A stretch of DNA of 64,000 nucleotides, taken from positions 37,336,875 through 37,400,874 of the forward strand of contig NC_052509.1 in assembly GCF_014356525.2 (NCBI RefSeq), written 5' to 3'. A model generated the notes under the pieces. It did no database searches, was not told the DNA's origin, and saw only the letters and a program-made list of their open reading frames with translations. The stretch's first letter is position 1. Every line of letters begins with the position of its first letter. Shown here piece after piece: positions 1-10,198 of the stretch. The translations under genes and the position numbers were made by a program. The DNA is from Nilaparvata lugens (Eukaryota; Arthropoda; Insecta; Hemiptera; Delphacidae).

Positions 1-103
1 ATTTTGCACAATGATATAAATTTATTCATGAGACTATGTTATATAGGATTCACCCGTTAGATGCACTTCATTTTAGTATTTCCTAGTGGAAAGGCGCGCT
101 TAA
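1..103. repeat. Family R repeat, left part, split by LTR element
   Basis: This fragment ends in a CGCGCTTAA sequence that in other copies (about 8514 and 26713 on the opposite strand) runs on directly into ACACCTCAAGGAT. Here that continuation is found only after the LTR retrotransposon, from 6739. The two fragments together therefore form the pre-insertion site. No coding potential is visible. Confidence 0.75.
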
Positions 104-107
104 GTAC
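104..107. repeat. Target-site duplication (GTAC), left copy
   Basis: GTAC precedes the TG start of the left LTR and recurs at 6739-6742 right after the CA end of the right LTR. Intact family R copies have GGAC at this place once, so a 4-bp duplication fits. Confidence 0.8.
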
Positions 108-896
108 TGCCGTGCTACCAATTTTTCCTTAAATCGGTTGGAATAGCATTTAACACCTATTAACCTAAGGATAGTTGTCGGCTCCAATGTAATAGATTCT
201 TGATAAATTATGAATGGATCTATTGCCTATGAATGAGAAATCCAGTTTTCAGAGCAAATGAACTTATAATCTTCAGATGAATTTATACAAATACACAAAG
301 AACTATATCTTATAAGCCTAATTATTAGAGTTACTACGAACTAAAATACTTATCTAGTTTACAGTTGAAAAACAGTGGCTATTGGCTTGAATACACAAAT
401 AGCAATATACGAACAAAATAGAACACTATAAATTTTTTAAAACTCAATTTAAAACATTAATAAATGAAAATGATTCAGAGCAAAATTTTACAACACACGT
501 AGCCAGCCATTTTTCTAGAGAAGAAAGAAGCCACCGGAAAAAACTACAAGTCAGAACAAAGCCTGGGTCGGTGTCGATTTTACAGACACGTCACCAAAAA
601 ATTATAACTTACAAGTTTAGAATTCACATCCTACATCTGTTCTCAATAAAACTTTATTTTGAAACTGTTATTTTAATTTTTCATATATATTCTCTATTTA
701 AATAAACTATTTATTCTATTAATTCTGCTAACCAAGCCTCGGTGACACCATGGAACAATGCAACAATCATTTACGATAAAAAAATTCTCCGTCGAAAAGT
801 TTGTCCGTCTATTGATGACTCTGATATTTACTATAAAGTTCCATAGATCTTGAATTGAAGACTCGATTCCAATGTGAGAAAAAATGTAATATTACA
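108..896 (-). repeat. LTR, 3' copy in element sense
   Basis: Starts TGCCGTGC and ends ATTACA on the + strand. It aligns along its whole length to 5947-6738; I counted six substitutions, all transitions, and one 3-bp indel (near 492). It contains AATAAA and TTTATT strings near 645-658 that could serve for 3' processing in either direction. Confidence 0.88.
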
Positions 897-900
897 AATA

Positions 901-910
901 CCCCCCTCTT
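901..910 (-). other. Polypurine tract of LTR element
   Basis: On the - strand this reads AAGAGGGGGG and lies four bases upstream of the 3' LTR. It is the expected plus-strand primer for reverse transcription and the main support for - strand orientation. Confidence 0.6.
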
Positions 911-1965
911 GACATAAAAAAATTTTACTGTTTGAAAATTTAAAGAAAAAAAAATTAATTGACCCTAATGAAAATTGTTGAAATTTAAATTCGAGAACAG
1001 TAACAATTTTTTCTAGAAAAACATTACATGTCATCCAATAATATTGAAAATTATTATAAAAATTCATCAATAGCGTTTGTTATATGTTTCCAAACAATAT
1101 TTCAAAATATAGAATATCAATATTACTTTTGATTTAGCTTTATAATTTAAAGGAAAATATCTCAACAGAAAGTTTAATATGTAAAGAATAGTTTTTTGAA
1201 ATTGCACATAAATTTAATAGATAGAAAAATTCAATTTTTATTGCATAAAAAAATTTAGTATGTTGAATGAAAATTGTATTATTATTATTTATTTATTTAT
1301 TTACTTTTTTTTTTTTTTTAAATGAATTGATGAATTGTTACATTTAATTTTCACACAAAATTTCAATAAATCAAAAAATGTTCATTTCTTTCACTACTGA
1401 CGCCGTTGATTTTATTGATGCACATTTTTGAAAACAGTCCGTTAAGGCACTCAGTATGATTTTCAGTTAAGTGTGACTTCAATGTGATGACGTTAGTGTT
1501 GGGCTGATCTGGATGCACGTAGTGTTGGGCTGATACTTGTAGTCGACTGATGCATATCAAACTCGATACAGGTGACATCTCAGTTAGCATTGCCTCATGC
1601 TTGTAGTAGACGGCTGCATACCAAACTCGATACAGAGTCACGTAAATTTTGTATCATATAATTATACAATGTACATTTCAGGCTTGAAATGACAATGTAA
1701 TTCGTTTTTTGGAAAAGAGATAGACGCTGCATACAGGATTAATTTAGGTGAGGATTAATTTAGGTAAGGTTTGGTTTTTTGATACTTTCAGTGTTCAAGG
1801 TTTAGAGTTCTGCATACAGGAATAATTTAGGAGAGGATTTTTGAATCAATTCTTTCATGATACTGTGACTGTTATTCTGAATTCAAAGTTGTGAATGTGA
1901 ACATGGATGGCAATTACCTCCAGGTAATGTAGTAGTGTTGAAGTTTGAGATACAAAGTCAGCAAT

Positions 1966-2586
1966 AAGCGTTGGCATTGTTATTGGCGTATGCTTTGGTG
2001 TCGGCATTGATTTTGGCATCAGCATTGGCGCAGGCATAGGCATTGGTATCAGCATTGGCGCAGATATTGGCATTGGCGCAGGCATCGGCGTTGATTTTGG
2101 TGTTGGCATCAGCATTGGCGCAGGCATTAGCATAGCTATTGGCATTGGCATCAGCATTGGCGCAGATTTTGGCATTGGCGCAGGCATTGGCGTAGCTTTT
2201 GGCATTGGCGCAGGCATTGACATCAGCACAGGCATCGGCGTAGATTTTGGCATTTTGGCGTAGTTATTAGTGTTGATATTGGCGTAGTTATTAGTGTAGG
2301 CATCAGCATTGATTTTGGCGTAGTTATTGGTGTTGATATTGGTGTTGACATTGGCATAGTTATTGGCGTTGGCATCAGCATTGGCGCAGATTTTGGCATT
2401 GGCGCAGGCATTGGCGTAGCTATTGGCATTGGTGCAGGCATTGGCATCAGCACAGGCATCGGCGTAGATTTTGGCATTTTGGCGTAGTTATTGGCGTTGA
2501 CATTGGCGTAGTTATTAGTGTAGGCATCAGCATAGATATTGGCGTAGTTATTGGTGTAGATATTGGCGTAGATATTGGCGTAGTTA
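1966..2586 (-). repeat. Hexamer minisatellite coding Met-Pro repeats
   Basis: About 620 bp of degenerate 6-bp units (GGCATT, GGCGCA, GGCGTA on the + strand). A higher-order unit of about 222 bp is repeated: 2151-2265 closely matches 2373-2487. Read on the - strand the repeat is open in long stretches (1855-2253 and 2223-2477) and gives Met-Pro-X-Pro runs. There is no strong start context and the frame is broken once, so expression is not claimed. It lies in the 3' half of the LTR element. Confidence 0.8.
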
Positions 2587-2589
2587 TGT

Positions 2590-4960
2590 CACACTAGTTC
2601 GAAAATCACCCAAATGTTCTTAACACTCTTCATGGCGTTCACTTGTTGCTGATTTCGAGATTCACATGATAACTATTTCAATGTTAATGTCTGTGCTGTA
2701 CCTGTTATCTTAAAATGCTTATAAACTAAGAAGAAAATCTTGATTAGGCTATCAATACAATCTAATACACATGAAAATTATTTTTAAATATATATGAAAT
2801 TGAAATTTGTTAACATCCTATTATACAGTCAGCAATACATAAATGTGAAATATGGACATATCAATTACAAATTTTCACTATAAAAAAAAATTTCATTTCC
2901 ATCTATTCACTGTTCAAATATCAAAATTTAATCCATTCTTCAAAATAGAAATAGAATTTCATAACACCCTGTATCATTATCAAAATTGTAAAAAACATCA
3001 GATCATCACAACAAAAATTAATTTCAATATATATTTCAATAATTTCAGACACTTGATCTTCTATTCACAATCATTTCATAATATATCTGCATTTCATTAT
3101 CATTTAGTATAACATTTCATTATAGCAAGTTCATTTCACATTTATGATTCATCATTCAGGGTTTCAAAATTATTTAGTTTTAATTTTGTTCAAAAATTGT
3201 ATAAAAAGCAAATTATTTAATATTATTAATCATCGTTTGTCGGATACTATAGTTTATTTCGACTTTTCAATGTTCTGAACACAAGCTACATTTCATGACA
3301 AAACTTTACTATCAATCATTAAACAAGAAATCATTCAAAACATCAATAATATTTTGCTTCAAAGGCAAACAATATTCATAAGTAATCTGCATCTATGGCA
3401 ATCAACATTATTAATCATTATTTTTGCATCTATGGCAATCAACATAAGTAATCAACACAAAAAATATTATCTCATTACTGCCTCTCTAAGTCATAACCTC
3501 TGTTATTCCTTCTTTAGGCAATAATGGGTTTCCATCTCAAAAAACAATCACATACCAGCAAAATTCTAATCAACAAACCCCACTAAAATTTCTACATACA
3601 CTCCAGCATCCATTTCAAACGATAATCAATCATATCAAAATTTATAGAACAAACAGTTTTAAAATTTTAAAAAAAATATCAATTACAAAACACTTTAGAA
3701 AAATTTTTAGCCTTTAACTCATTTCAATTGATAATATAACCCAACGTTTTTATTCAATAAAAACATTATTATTCAAGCTAACTTTCATTAATACATCACA
3801 TATATATATGGCTACAGAATTCATTAATACTTTCAAATTTTGAAGTTTATTTATTATAATAACATAATTTATAATTTAAAGACTGTATAATAAGTACAAA
3901 CATTTCAAGATTATAATACAAAGATGATCAAGATGAATAATGGGTAAATAAGTTCCCTAAAAAATACAAACAAGAGAAAAAGAAAACTGGGTAAATAAAT
4001 TTCCTAAAACAATACAAAGAAGAGAAAGATTAATTAGAGCCTATCCTACATGTCAGTACTGAACTTTCATAAGGAAGTATATTTAATAAAATATACTACT
4101 ATGGAATTTTGTAAATTCCAAGTATGACTCTAATTTGTTATAATTGTGAGCTATCACTCCCACAAAAACAACTGGTGAAGGAAAAAAAAATTGACTATTG
4201 TGACTGGGTGGATAGTTCCTAGATGTCTGTAAGGCAATGTGATAGCAGACTCTAGTATCGGACCACAAAAACAAAAGTATGCAAAAGTTTTTACAAACAT
4301 TTGATGTTGCAGTCTTAAGGTTTTTATATCGCAAACAAGTAGGTCAGATAATCGAGTCCAGCCGTATGTGGTTCACGCCCACACCTCTAAAAGAATCACA
4401 CCTACTTGTCTACCAAAAATCCAAAGTATTGGACAGCAAAGAAAAAAAAATAAAATGCAAAATGGGTTAAAAGCCCAGAAGAAAACTATAACCTAATTAC
4501 ATATGGCTTATGGCACAATATGCAATGAAAGATGAGAACATGGGACATAATTGCTCTGAAAAACCTAATTACCTAATATAATACCTGAAAAAATAGACAT
4601 GATTAAAATATGTAATACATGATGAAAAAATATACCACAAGCAAACAATTATTTACACTACAATGGATAGATTTTAGAAAAGTTAGGTTTTATCAACAAT
4701 TTAAAGATTAGGAAAATAAGCTACTGTTTTAACTTCCAAAATTATTTCAGAAGAATACAAATTTAAATGACTATGGACAAGATTGGTTAAGATATGCATC
4801 ATAGAAGAAATTTACTGAATATTACACAAAGACAGGAAAGAATCGAAAATTGAAAAGATTAAGGGCCAAGAAAAATAGGCTACAGGAAAGAAAAAAGACA
4901 CAATTATGGACTCTTACCATACACTGTGTAGCGATTATGCTATTCTGAATCCCGGCATAA
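2590..4960. other. AT-rich internal region of LTR element
   Basis: No ORF with a recognisable domain. It contains short local duplications: a GCATCTATGGCAATCAACAT unit twice near 3390-3450, and a GGGTAAATAA...CCTAAAA unit twice near 3942-4025. These suggest slippage-driven growth of non-coding sequence. Short ORFs here look like chance. Confidence 0.5.
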
Positions 4961-4970
4961 CACAGGATTC

Positions 4971-5783
4971 CTAATCATTGTGTGTTGGGGAATACCCTTT
5001 CATCATGTGATTCATTGTCATCATCTTGTAAATAAGCAACTTGAAACAACCTTTGAATACTAACACATCAATGGTGACTTTGTGTTTTGTTTTCTTCAAG
5101 AACATGATTTTATTCATGGGTTCATTTGTTTTAACAAAGCCATTTTGCTCACAAAAGTCAGTCATGTTCACTTGAGAATGCATTGCATACACCTTTTCAA
5201 TTCTCAGTTGAAAGTTGAACTCATCAACTTGACTCAAAGCAACATTCATTTTGTTTACATTATTCCTAACCTCCACAGAAACCTGTCTCATGTAATCATT
5301 CACTTTGTTCATATTTTTCCTAACCTTCAATGTAGCAATATTACTTTCATGATAGTTGACTTTCAGTGAAGACAACTCCCTACCTACTTCTTTACTCAAT
5401 TCTACTATCTCATTAGGGTTGACTTTTTCAACAACAGTAACTAGGCCTACATTGTCAGAAACTTGAATGAGTTGATCCTGTATCTTAACACTACTATTAT
5501 CCTGCTTCAATTTGTTTTCATCTTCATGATTATCACTCAATGTTTCATGTGCATTTTTCAATAGAAGGTTTATACTAACCTGCTCTAGTCTAATGCTAGC
5601 AAATTCTTGCTTCATATCATCAAACCTAGCATTAAACTTAGCATTTTGCTTATCAAACTTAGCATTTTGCTCTTGTTTAAAATTATCAAATATTTGTGTT
5701 AAGGCAGCTATTAACTCATCATCATTTTTAATATTTTTCATATTGTATGCCATTTTGCTAGTCTGCACAGATAATATATTCAT
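4971..5783 (-). CDS. Gag-position coiled-coil protein of LTR element
   Basis: A 270-residue ORF from the first ATG (5781-5783) to TAG (4971-4973). The frame is open further upstream to about 5816 without an ATG. It is the first ORF after the primer site, where gag normally lies. The N-terminal part has charged heptad-like repeats (QNAKFDKQNAKFNARFDDMK, about residues 45-70), predicting a coiled coil, and the middle is rich in Asn, Val, Lys and Glu. There is no CCHC zinc knuckle, protease DTG or reverse-transcriptase motif. A structural, self-assembling role is inferred from position only. It could instead be an unrelated captured sequence. Confidence 0.55.
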   Translation of the reverse strand: MNILSVQTSKMAYNMKNIKNDDELIAALTQIFDNFKQEQNAKFDKQNAKFNARFDDMKQEFASIRLEQVSINLLLKNAHETLSDNHEDENKLKQDNSSVKIQDQLIQVSDNVGLVTVVEKVNPNEIVELSKEVGRELSSLKVNYHESNIATLKVRKNMNKVNDYMRQVSVEVRNNVNKMNVALSQVDEFNFQLRIEKVYAMHSQVNMTDFCEQNGFVKTNEPMNKIMFLKKTKHKVTIDVLVFKGCFKLLIYKMMTMNHMMKGYSPTHND

Positions 5784-5916
5784 TAGGACTTGATCTCTCT
5801 TGAACCGATTTCCCACTCAGCAGTATACCACTCATAGCCTATCAAGATATCTATCCTACCAATAATTTTTTATAACCAGGGATTTCATGGTGTACCATTT
5901 GGGACATATTTATTTT

Positions 5917-5933
5917 GTAATTCTGTCCCACCA
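5917..5933 (-). other. Primer-binding-site candidate
   Basis: On the - strand TGGTGGGACAGAATTAC begins 13 bases inside the 5' LTR boundary. Its complement ends ...GTCCCACCA, which has the CCA end of a mature tRNA. Which tRNA would pair was not determined. Confidence 0.5.
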
Positions 5934-5946
5934 CAGGGGTAACATT

Positions 5947-6738
5947 TGCCGTGCTACCAATTTTTCCTTAAATCGGTTGGAATAGCATTTAACACCTATT
6001 AACCTAAGGATAGTTGTCGGCTCCAATGTAATAGATTCTTGATAAATTATGAATGGATCTATCGCCTATGAATGAGAAATCCAGTTTTCAGAGCAAATGA
6101 ACTTATAATCTTCAGATGAATTTATACAAATACACAAAGAACTATATCTTATAAGCCTAATTATTAGAGTTACTATGAACTAAAATACTTATCTAGTTTA
6201 CAGTTGAAAAACAGTGGCTATTGGCTTGAATACACAAATAGCAATATACGAACAAAATAGAACACTATAAATTTTTTAAAACTCAATTTAAAACATTAAT
6301 AAACGAAAATGATTCAGAGCAAAATTTTACAACAACACACGTAGCCAGCCATTTTTCTAGAGAAGAAAGAAGCCACCGGAAAAAACTACAAGTCAGAACA
6401 AAGCCTGGGTCGGTGTCGATTTTACAGACACATCACCAAAAAATTATAACTTACAAGTTTAGAATTCACATCCTACATCTGTTCTCAATAAAACTTTATT
6501 TTGAAACTGTTATTTTAATTTTTCATATATATTCTCTATTTAAATAAACTATTTATTCTATTAATTCTGCTAACCAAGCCTCGGTGACACCATGGAACAA
6601 TGCAACAATCATTTATGATAAAAAAATTCTCCGTCGAAAAGTTTGTCCGTCTATTGATGACTCTGATATTTACTATAAAGTTCCATAGATCTCGAATTGA
6701 AGACTCGATTCCAATGTGAGAAAAAATGTAATATTACA
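5947..6738 (-). repeat. LTR, 5' copy in element sense
   Basis: Right-hand LTR, 792 bp, TG...CA on the + strand and about 99% identical to 108-896. It is followed by the second GTAC and then by the remaining family R sequence. Confidence 0.88.
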
Positions 6739-6860
6739 GTACACCTCAAGGATAAAAAATTCAAACACTTATAACTTTTTACACAAAGCTAGGATCTCAT
6801 CGTACTACATTTCATTCTTCTCATCAAGGCGGTTCAAAATCATGCATCATAAGTGGAATG
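6739..6860. repeat. Family R repeat, right part
   Basis: Starts with the second GTAC copy and continues CACCTCAAGGAT, followed by the segment with CATTCTTCTC and CAAGGCGGTTC seen also at about 8600-8640 and, inverted, 26600-26650. With 1-103 it makes up one interrupted R copy. Confidence 0.75.
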
Positions 6861-7690
6861 ATGAGGCCTATTTTATCATGAAAGGGATTATCAGTTTGTT
6901 TTTGCAAAGGGTTTGATTTGATAAGTTTTTTTTTACTTTTACCGTAGGTAAATAACCATAATATGTCACCCATTGAAGGATATGTAAAAATGCTCAACAG
7001 AGAGAAATTTGAATAAGTTGGTCAAATTCGTGATAACTTACTTGAACTTGATTTATTTATTAACTACAAGTTAAAAAATGGTTATAATATATAATGAATA
7101 ATCGGTAAAACTACCTACGATACTGCATGCCTAATCTTTAACTGGCCCAAGTGCTGAGGTACAAAAATGATTCTAACACTCACCAAAAGCAATGGTTGAA
7201 CAGTCTCTGCTGGATCTGTAGCTGCAGTTGGGTCACTGGAACTCGAGGATTGAAGGAATCTGTTTAAAATGAAAGACGAAGAGGATTATTGAAGGAATCC
7301 ATATAAAATGGAAGACGAACTGCGTGAATGCGTACGCGATCCGACTTGCATGGAAACAGAACAAGATGGAGAACACAAAGCACACAGAGGACAACAATCT
7401 GGGGGATTGTGGGTAATCCCGGTGGCCGGTATCGGCGCGCGCATCTGTGTTTTCTAGTCTCACTGGAACAAGCTTATTGTGGGTCTGGTTGTGTGTTTGA
7501 ATTCTAGACTTGGCCAACCAGGTTATATATATGTCAATAAACCAAGTTTAGTTTTGGTGCATTCGCACAAGCTCACCTAATAAAAGCTGTTTTGAATTTG
7601 TAGTGAGTTGCAAACTTCAAGTTTGCTATAACAATTCTGAAATATATAAAAGCCAAGCTTAGTCCAGGCTCACGTGCTGTCTGGGGTGGC
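6861..7690. other. Intergenic, no gene recognised
   Basis: AT-rich with no supported gene. 7233-7517 is open on the - strand but low in complexity and without a domain. A more GC-rich patch at 7395-7470 (GGTGGCCGGTATCGGCGCGC) may belong to a SINE-like repeat, but no A/B boxes were clear. Confidence 0.4.
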
Positions 7691-7693
7691 GAG

Positions 7694-7836
7694 TAGGGAT
7701 GGTTATCGAAAGACAAATCATCAATGTTTTGAGCATCGATGTTTTCTTCATCCTAACATCGATAAGTGAAAAACATCGAACAGTAAACATAGATGTTTTT
7801 GAACATCACTGTTTTTAAACATCGTTTATCGCCCTA
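7694..7836. mobile_element. hAT-like MITE candidate
   Basis: 143 bp bounded by TAGGGATGGTTATCGA at the left and ATCGCCCTA at the right, which are imperfect inverted repeats (TAGGG...CCCTA). The interior is full of repeated CATCGATGTTTT-type words. No clear 8-bp target duplication was seen, so the superfamily is only suggested. Confidence 0.4.
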
Positions 7837-7853
7837 CGTTTTTATGGATGATA

Positions 7854-8700
7854 CTATTAGTCCAGTCAATATAGACATAAAAAAGGGGGTGTGCTTGCAA
7901 TTTATATTGTAGTTCTGTTTTTTTAATTTATTATTGGAAAAATTCTTTATTAGGCGTAGTCATTATTTGGGTACATAAGAGAAGTCCAGAACCAATTTCT
8001 TCATGCAAGATTTCCTTGTGCTAGATACAAGATAGCCCAAAAACCTCGTATTTTGGCTCATTTTCCAGTTTTCAGCTATTTCTGCCAAATCTCTCCCAGA
8101 TTATATAATTATGAAAAAAATGAGATCACTCAGAACTCTCTATCTCCAATGAGTATTTTGTCTTTTTATTTTTCAAAAATGAGTAAAATTTGAAGAAAAA
8201 ATCAATTTTGATGATTTTTAGTTTTTAATCAACAATATCTTCCGATTGTTACAATTTAGATGTATATTTCAAAATCCCTCTAGGCGTATTTTTGTGCTAT
8301 ACAATCTGAGATCAGGTAGAGCACTATATGTCATATAGATTTCCAGGTACACCTGACAACAATGCTCCTTGTATTGTGGAAAACACCTAATTTTCAGTTT
8401 CAACCATCATCACCATCTACTTTGTCCTCACATTGATATTTCGCACAATGACATAAGTTCATGGGTAAGAATCACCCGTTAGATGCACTTAATTTCAGTA
8501 TTTCCTAGTAGAGGCACGCTTAAGGACACCTCAAGGATCAACATTTCAAACACTTATAATTTACTTCTGACATAATGCTCAGATTTCATCATACTAAACT
8601 TCATTCTTCTCGGCTCGCCAAGGCGGTTCACAATCATGCATCAACAGTCAAATTCGGTCAAAAAACAGAAAATTTATTGTTGAGTGTAGGTACTTATTCA
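7854..8700 (+). repeat. Family R repeat, near complete copy
   Basis: About 0.85 kb from TAGTCCAGTCAATATAG to AATTTATTGTTGAGTGT. It contains the blocks shared by all R copies: TTGTAGTTCTG, CCAGAACCAATTTCTTCATG, TACAATCTGAGATCAGGTAG, CCTTGTATTGTGGAAAACAC and CACCCGTTAGATGCACTT. It has no coding capacity. It is the reference copy for the split copy at 1-103/6739-6860. Confidence 0.7.
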
Positions 8701-8701
8701 T

Positions 8702-9249
8702 ATTATAGGAATAATGGAAACAGGCCTATAATTGTTGTAATCCAGAGATGAACCTTTTTTCAACAAAGGAATAACTTTGATTAATTTAGGAAATTCACCA
8801 TCCTTAATACAAATATTAGAAAGGTAACACAACACTTCACATACAAATGGTGCAGCCAATTTCATAAAACATGAATTTAAATAGTAAACATCAAGACAAG
8901 CACTATTACTGAGAGATAATATAGAATTATACACCTGCTCAACAGTAATACATGAAAAAGAGAAAGAATTTAATACAGGATTATCTTGTTTGTGAATGTC
9001 AAGATAACAAGAAATATCATTTACAGAGGTAGGTACTCTTCGAACAATATTACCAACACTTTCAATAAAGAAATCATTAAAACCACCTGCCGTCAGGCAA
9101 TCATTTTGATTACTATCTTTTAAATCGTTCTTGTTCAGATTCTCTTTTACAATAAACCACAATTCTTTGGGCTTATTTTTAGCTGTCAGCACACGATTAC
9201 AATAATAAGCTGTTGGATGTGCTCGAAAGTTTTGGTTTTCCCAGAAAGC
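8702..9249 (-). pseudogene. LINE reverse transcriptase, N-terminal fragment
   Basis: Inverted copy of the first part of the LINE B ORF2 fragment. It ends right after the NNYRPVSIIPI motif of the reverse transcriptase, so fingers and palm are absent and no enzyme can be made. The start is also missing, because the endonuclease region is truncated. Confidence 0.8.
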
Positions 9250-9368
9250 TTATCCGCCTTATTAGGATGACATTGAAAAACAACATGGCCAGAGTCCTGG
9301 TATAGTGAGGTCCACGTTATAATGACAGTATTTGATCAACTTTGGTTTTGTTATCCTTGTCTATCATT
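8702..9368 (-). repeat. Inverted duplication, left arm (LINE B 5' part plus MITE half)
   Basis: This segment is the reverse complement of 10199-10865; paired positions sum to 19567. The 164 codons read on the - strand from 9192 are identical to the matching part of LINE B. The arm breaks at both ends inside other sequence: in the middle of the reverse-transcriptase region at 8702 and inside a MITE at 9368. Confidence 0.9.
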
Positions 9369-9519
9369 CGACAAAGCCGGTGGTACTATCCTTTTCTTGG
9401 TCTACAACAGTGCCAATTATGTTTTTAACAGTGTAGAAATATGATTCATTAATTCAGAGAATCGGCATCGCTATTCTTCTATCTTTATCCACTGTCATTA
9501 TAACGTGGACCTCACTATA
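9301..9519. mobile_element. TATAGTGAGG MITE, copy 1
   Basis: 219 bp with near-perfect terminal inverted repeats starting TATAGTGAGGTCCACGTTAT and running about 29 bp; the outer TA probably represents a TA target duplication. It spans the left arm/spacer border of the inverted duplication. Tc1/mariner-like ancestry is likely from the TA target but no transposase is present. Confidence 0.75.
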
Positions 9520-9535
9520 GAAGGTAGCCTAAATT

Positions 9536-9652
9536 AAGTAGAAGTTTCCACGTCACTAATGGCGTAAGACAGGGAGATGCACTGTTAGCATTGCTGTTCA
9601 ATCTTGCTGTACACAAGGTGGTACACGAAATAGATCCTAAGGGAAACATAAT
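9536..9652 (+). pseudogene. RTE-like reverse transcriptase fragment
   Basis: The + strand reads an open stretch with NGVRQGDALLALLFNLAV, which matches the conserved GVRQGD...LLFNL block of RTE-clade reverse transcriptases. Only about 39 codons remain. The other RTE pieces (12283-20000) are on the - strand, so this piece was probably inverted with the spacer. Confidence 0.6.
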
Positions 9653-9760
9653 ATATAAGTTGAACATAAATATATACCTATTTAAACATGAAAAATATTT
9701 AATAATCAGTTGCCCCAGCAAGCAAAGTCGCGAAAATTGAGAACATTGAATTCTTAAACG

Positions 9761-9945
9761 GTGTACACACGTACGTTTGCCTCGGTGAGCATATGTGTAT
9801 GGGCTTGCATTCGCACGTCTGGACACTGTTCGCTGAGGCATGTGGGCGAACCGGAACCCTGTCGGTATTTTGGTGTGCTCAAAGGCGCCTCGGGCGAGCA
9901 TTGAATGTACGTGTGGACGCGATTTTGCCATACGGGTGAGGCAAA
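9761..9945. repeat. Family Q dispersed repeat, copy 1
   Basis: Starts GTGTACACACGTACGTTTGC and includes GCATTCGCACGTCTGGACAC, CAAAGGCGCCTCGGGCGAGC and a GTGTGGACGCG end. It recurs at 55759-55930 and 56074-56215. A second block (10000-10198) recurs at 56605-56815. It is GC-richer than the surroundings. Origin unknown; short ORFs inside are judged spurious. Confidence 0.7.
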
Positions 9946-10198
9946 ACGTAAACATTGAAGGCGTCATAACCTAATCCCAATGAATTAGGTTAATGAATGA
10001 CAAATCAAATTGTGATCCAATAACTAATTGTAAATTGTAGGATTTTTGTAATTTTGTAGGATATGTGGATTGTCAAATATTTAAATAGAAACAGGCATGG
10101 AGTATATAATTTGTATAATGATCAACAAATTAAGAACTGCATAATTTAAGTGAAAATAGCTTTTGTACAGGATTCCTACAAAAAAGTATAGCTCACAT

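Larger units (their letters stand above)
108..6738 (-). mobile_element. Non-autonomous LTR retrotransposon, complete, pol-less
   Basis: A 6.6-kb element bounded by two direct repeats of 789 and 792 bp that begin TG and end CA and are flanked by GTAC duplications. The - strand is taken as sense. Reading from the right LTR, a primer-site candidate complementary to a tRNA-like ...GTCCCACCA end lies at 5917-5933, and a purine tract AAGAGGGGGG (901-910) lies four bases before the left LTR. Between them only a 270-codon coiled-coil ORF and a Met-Pro minisatellite are seen. No protease, reverse transcriptase, RNase H or integrase motif was found in any frame, so mobility would need enzymes in trans. 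Superfamily (Gypsy, BEL, Copia) cannot be decided. The LTRs differ at six positions plus one 3-bp indel, so the insertion is recent. Confidence 0.85.

Noticed and set aside
831..1070. 79-codon - strand ORF at the left LTR edge
   Set aside because: Phe/Asn-rich product of AT-rich sequence overlapping the LTR border; no domain and no support.
1855..2477. Met-Pro ORFs as host genes
   Set aside because: They are the reading of a hexamer minisatellite inside a retrotransposon, without start context; described as a repeat.
7233..7517. 94-codon ORF
   Set aside because: Low-complexity Phe/Ile-rich sequence, no family resemblance; a tRNA-derived SINE was considered for the GC-rich part but A and B boxes were not convincing.
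9515..9967. 150-codon - strand ORF
   Set aside because: It spans MITE, RTE fragment and family Q sequence; similar frames in 55689-55943 and 55933-56160 only reflect family Q.
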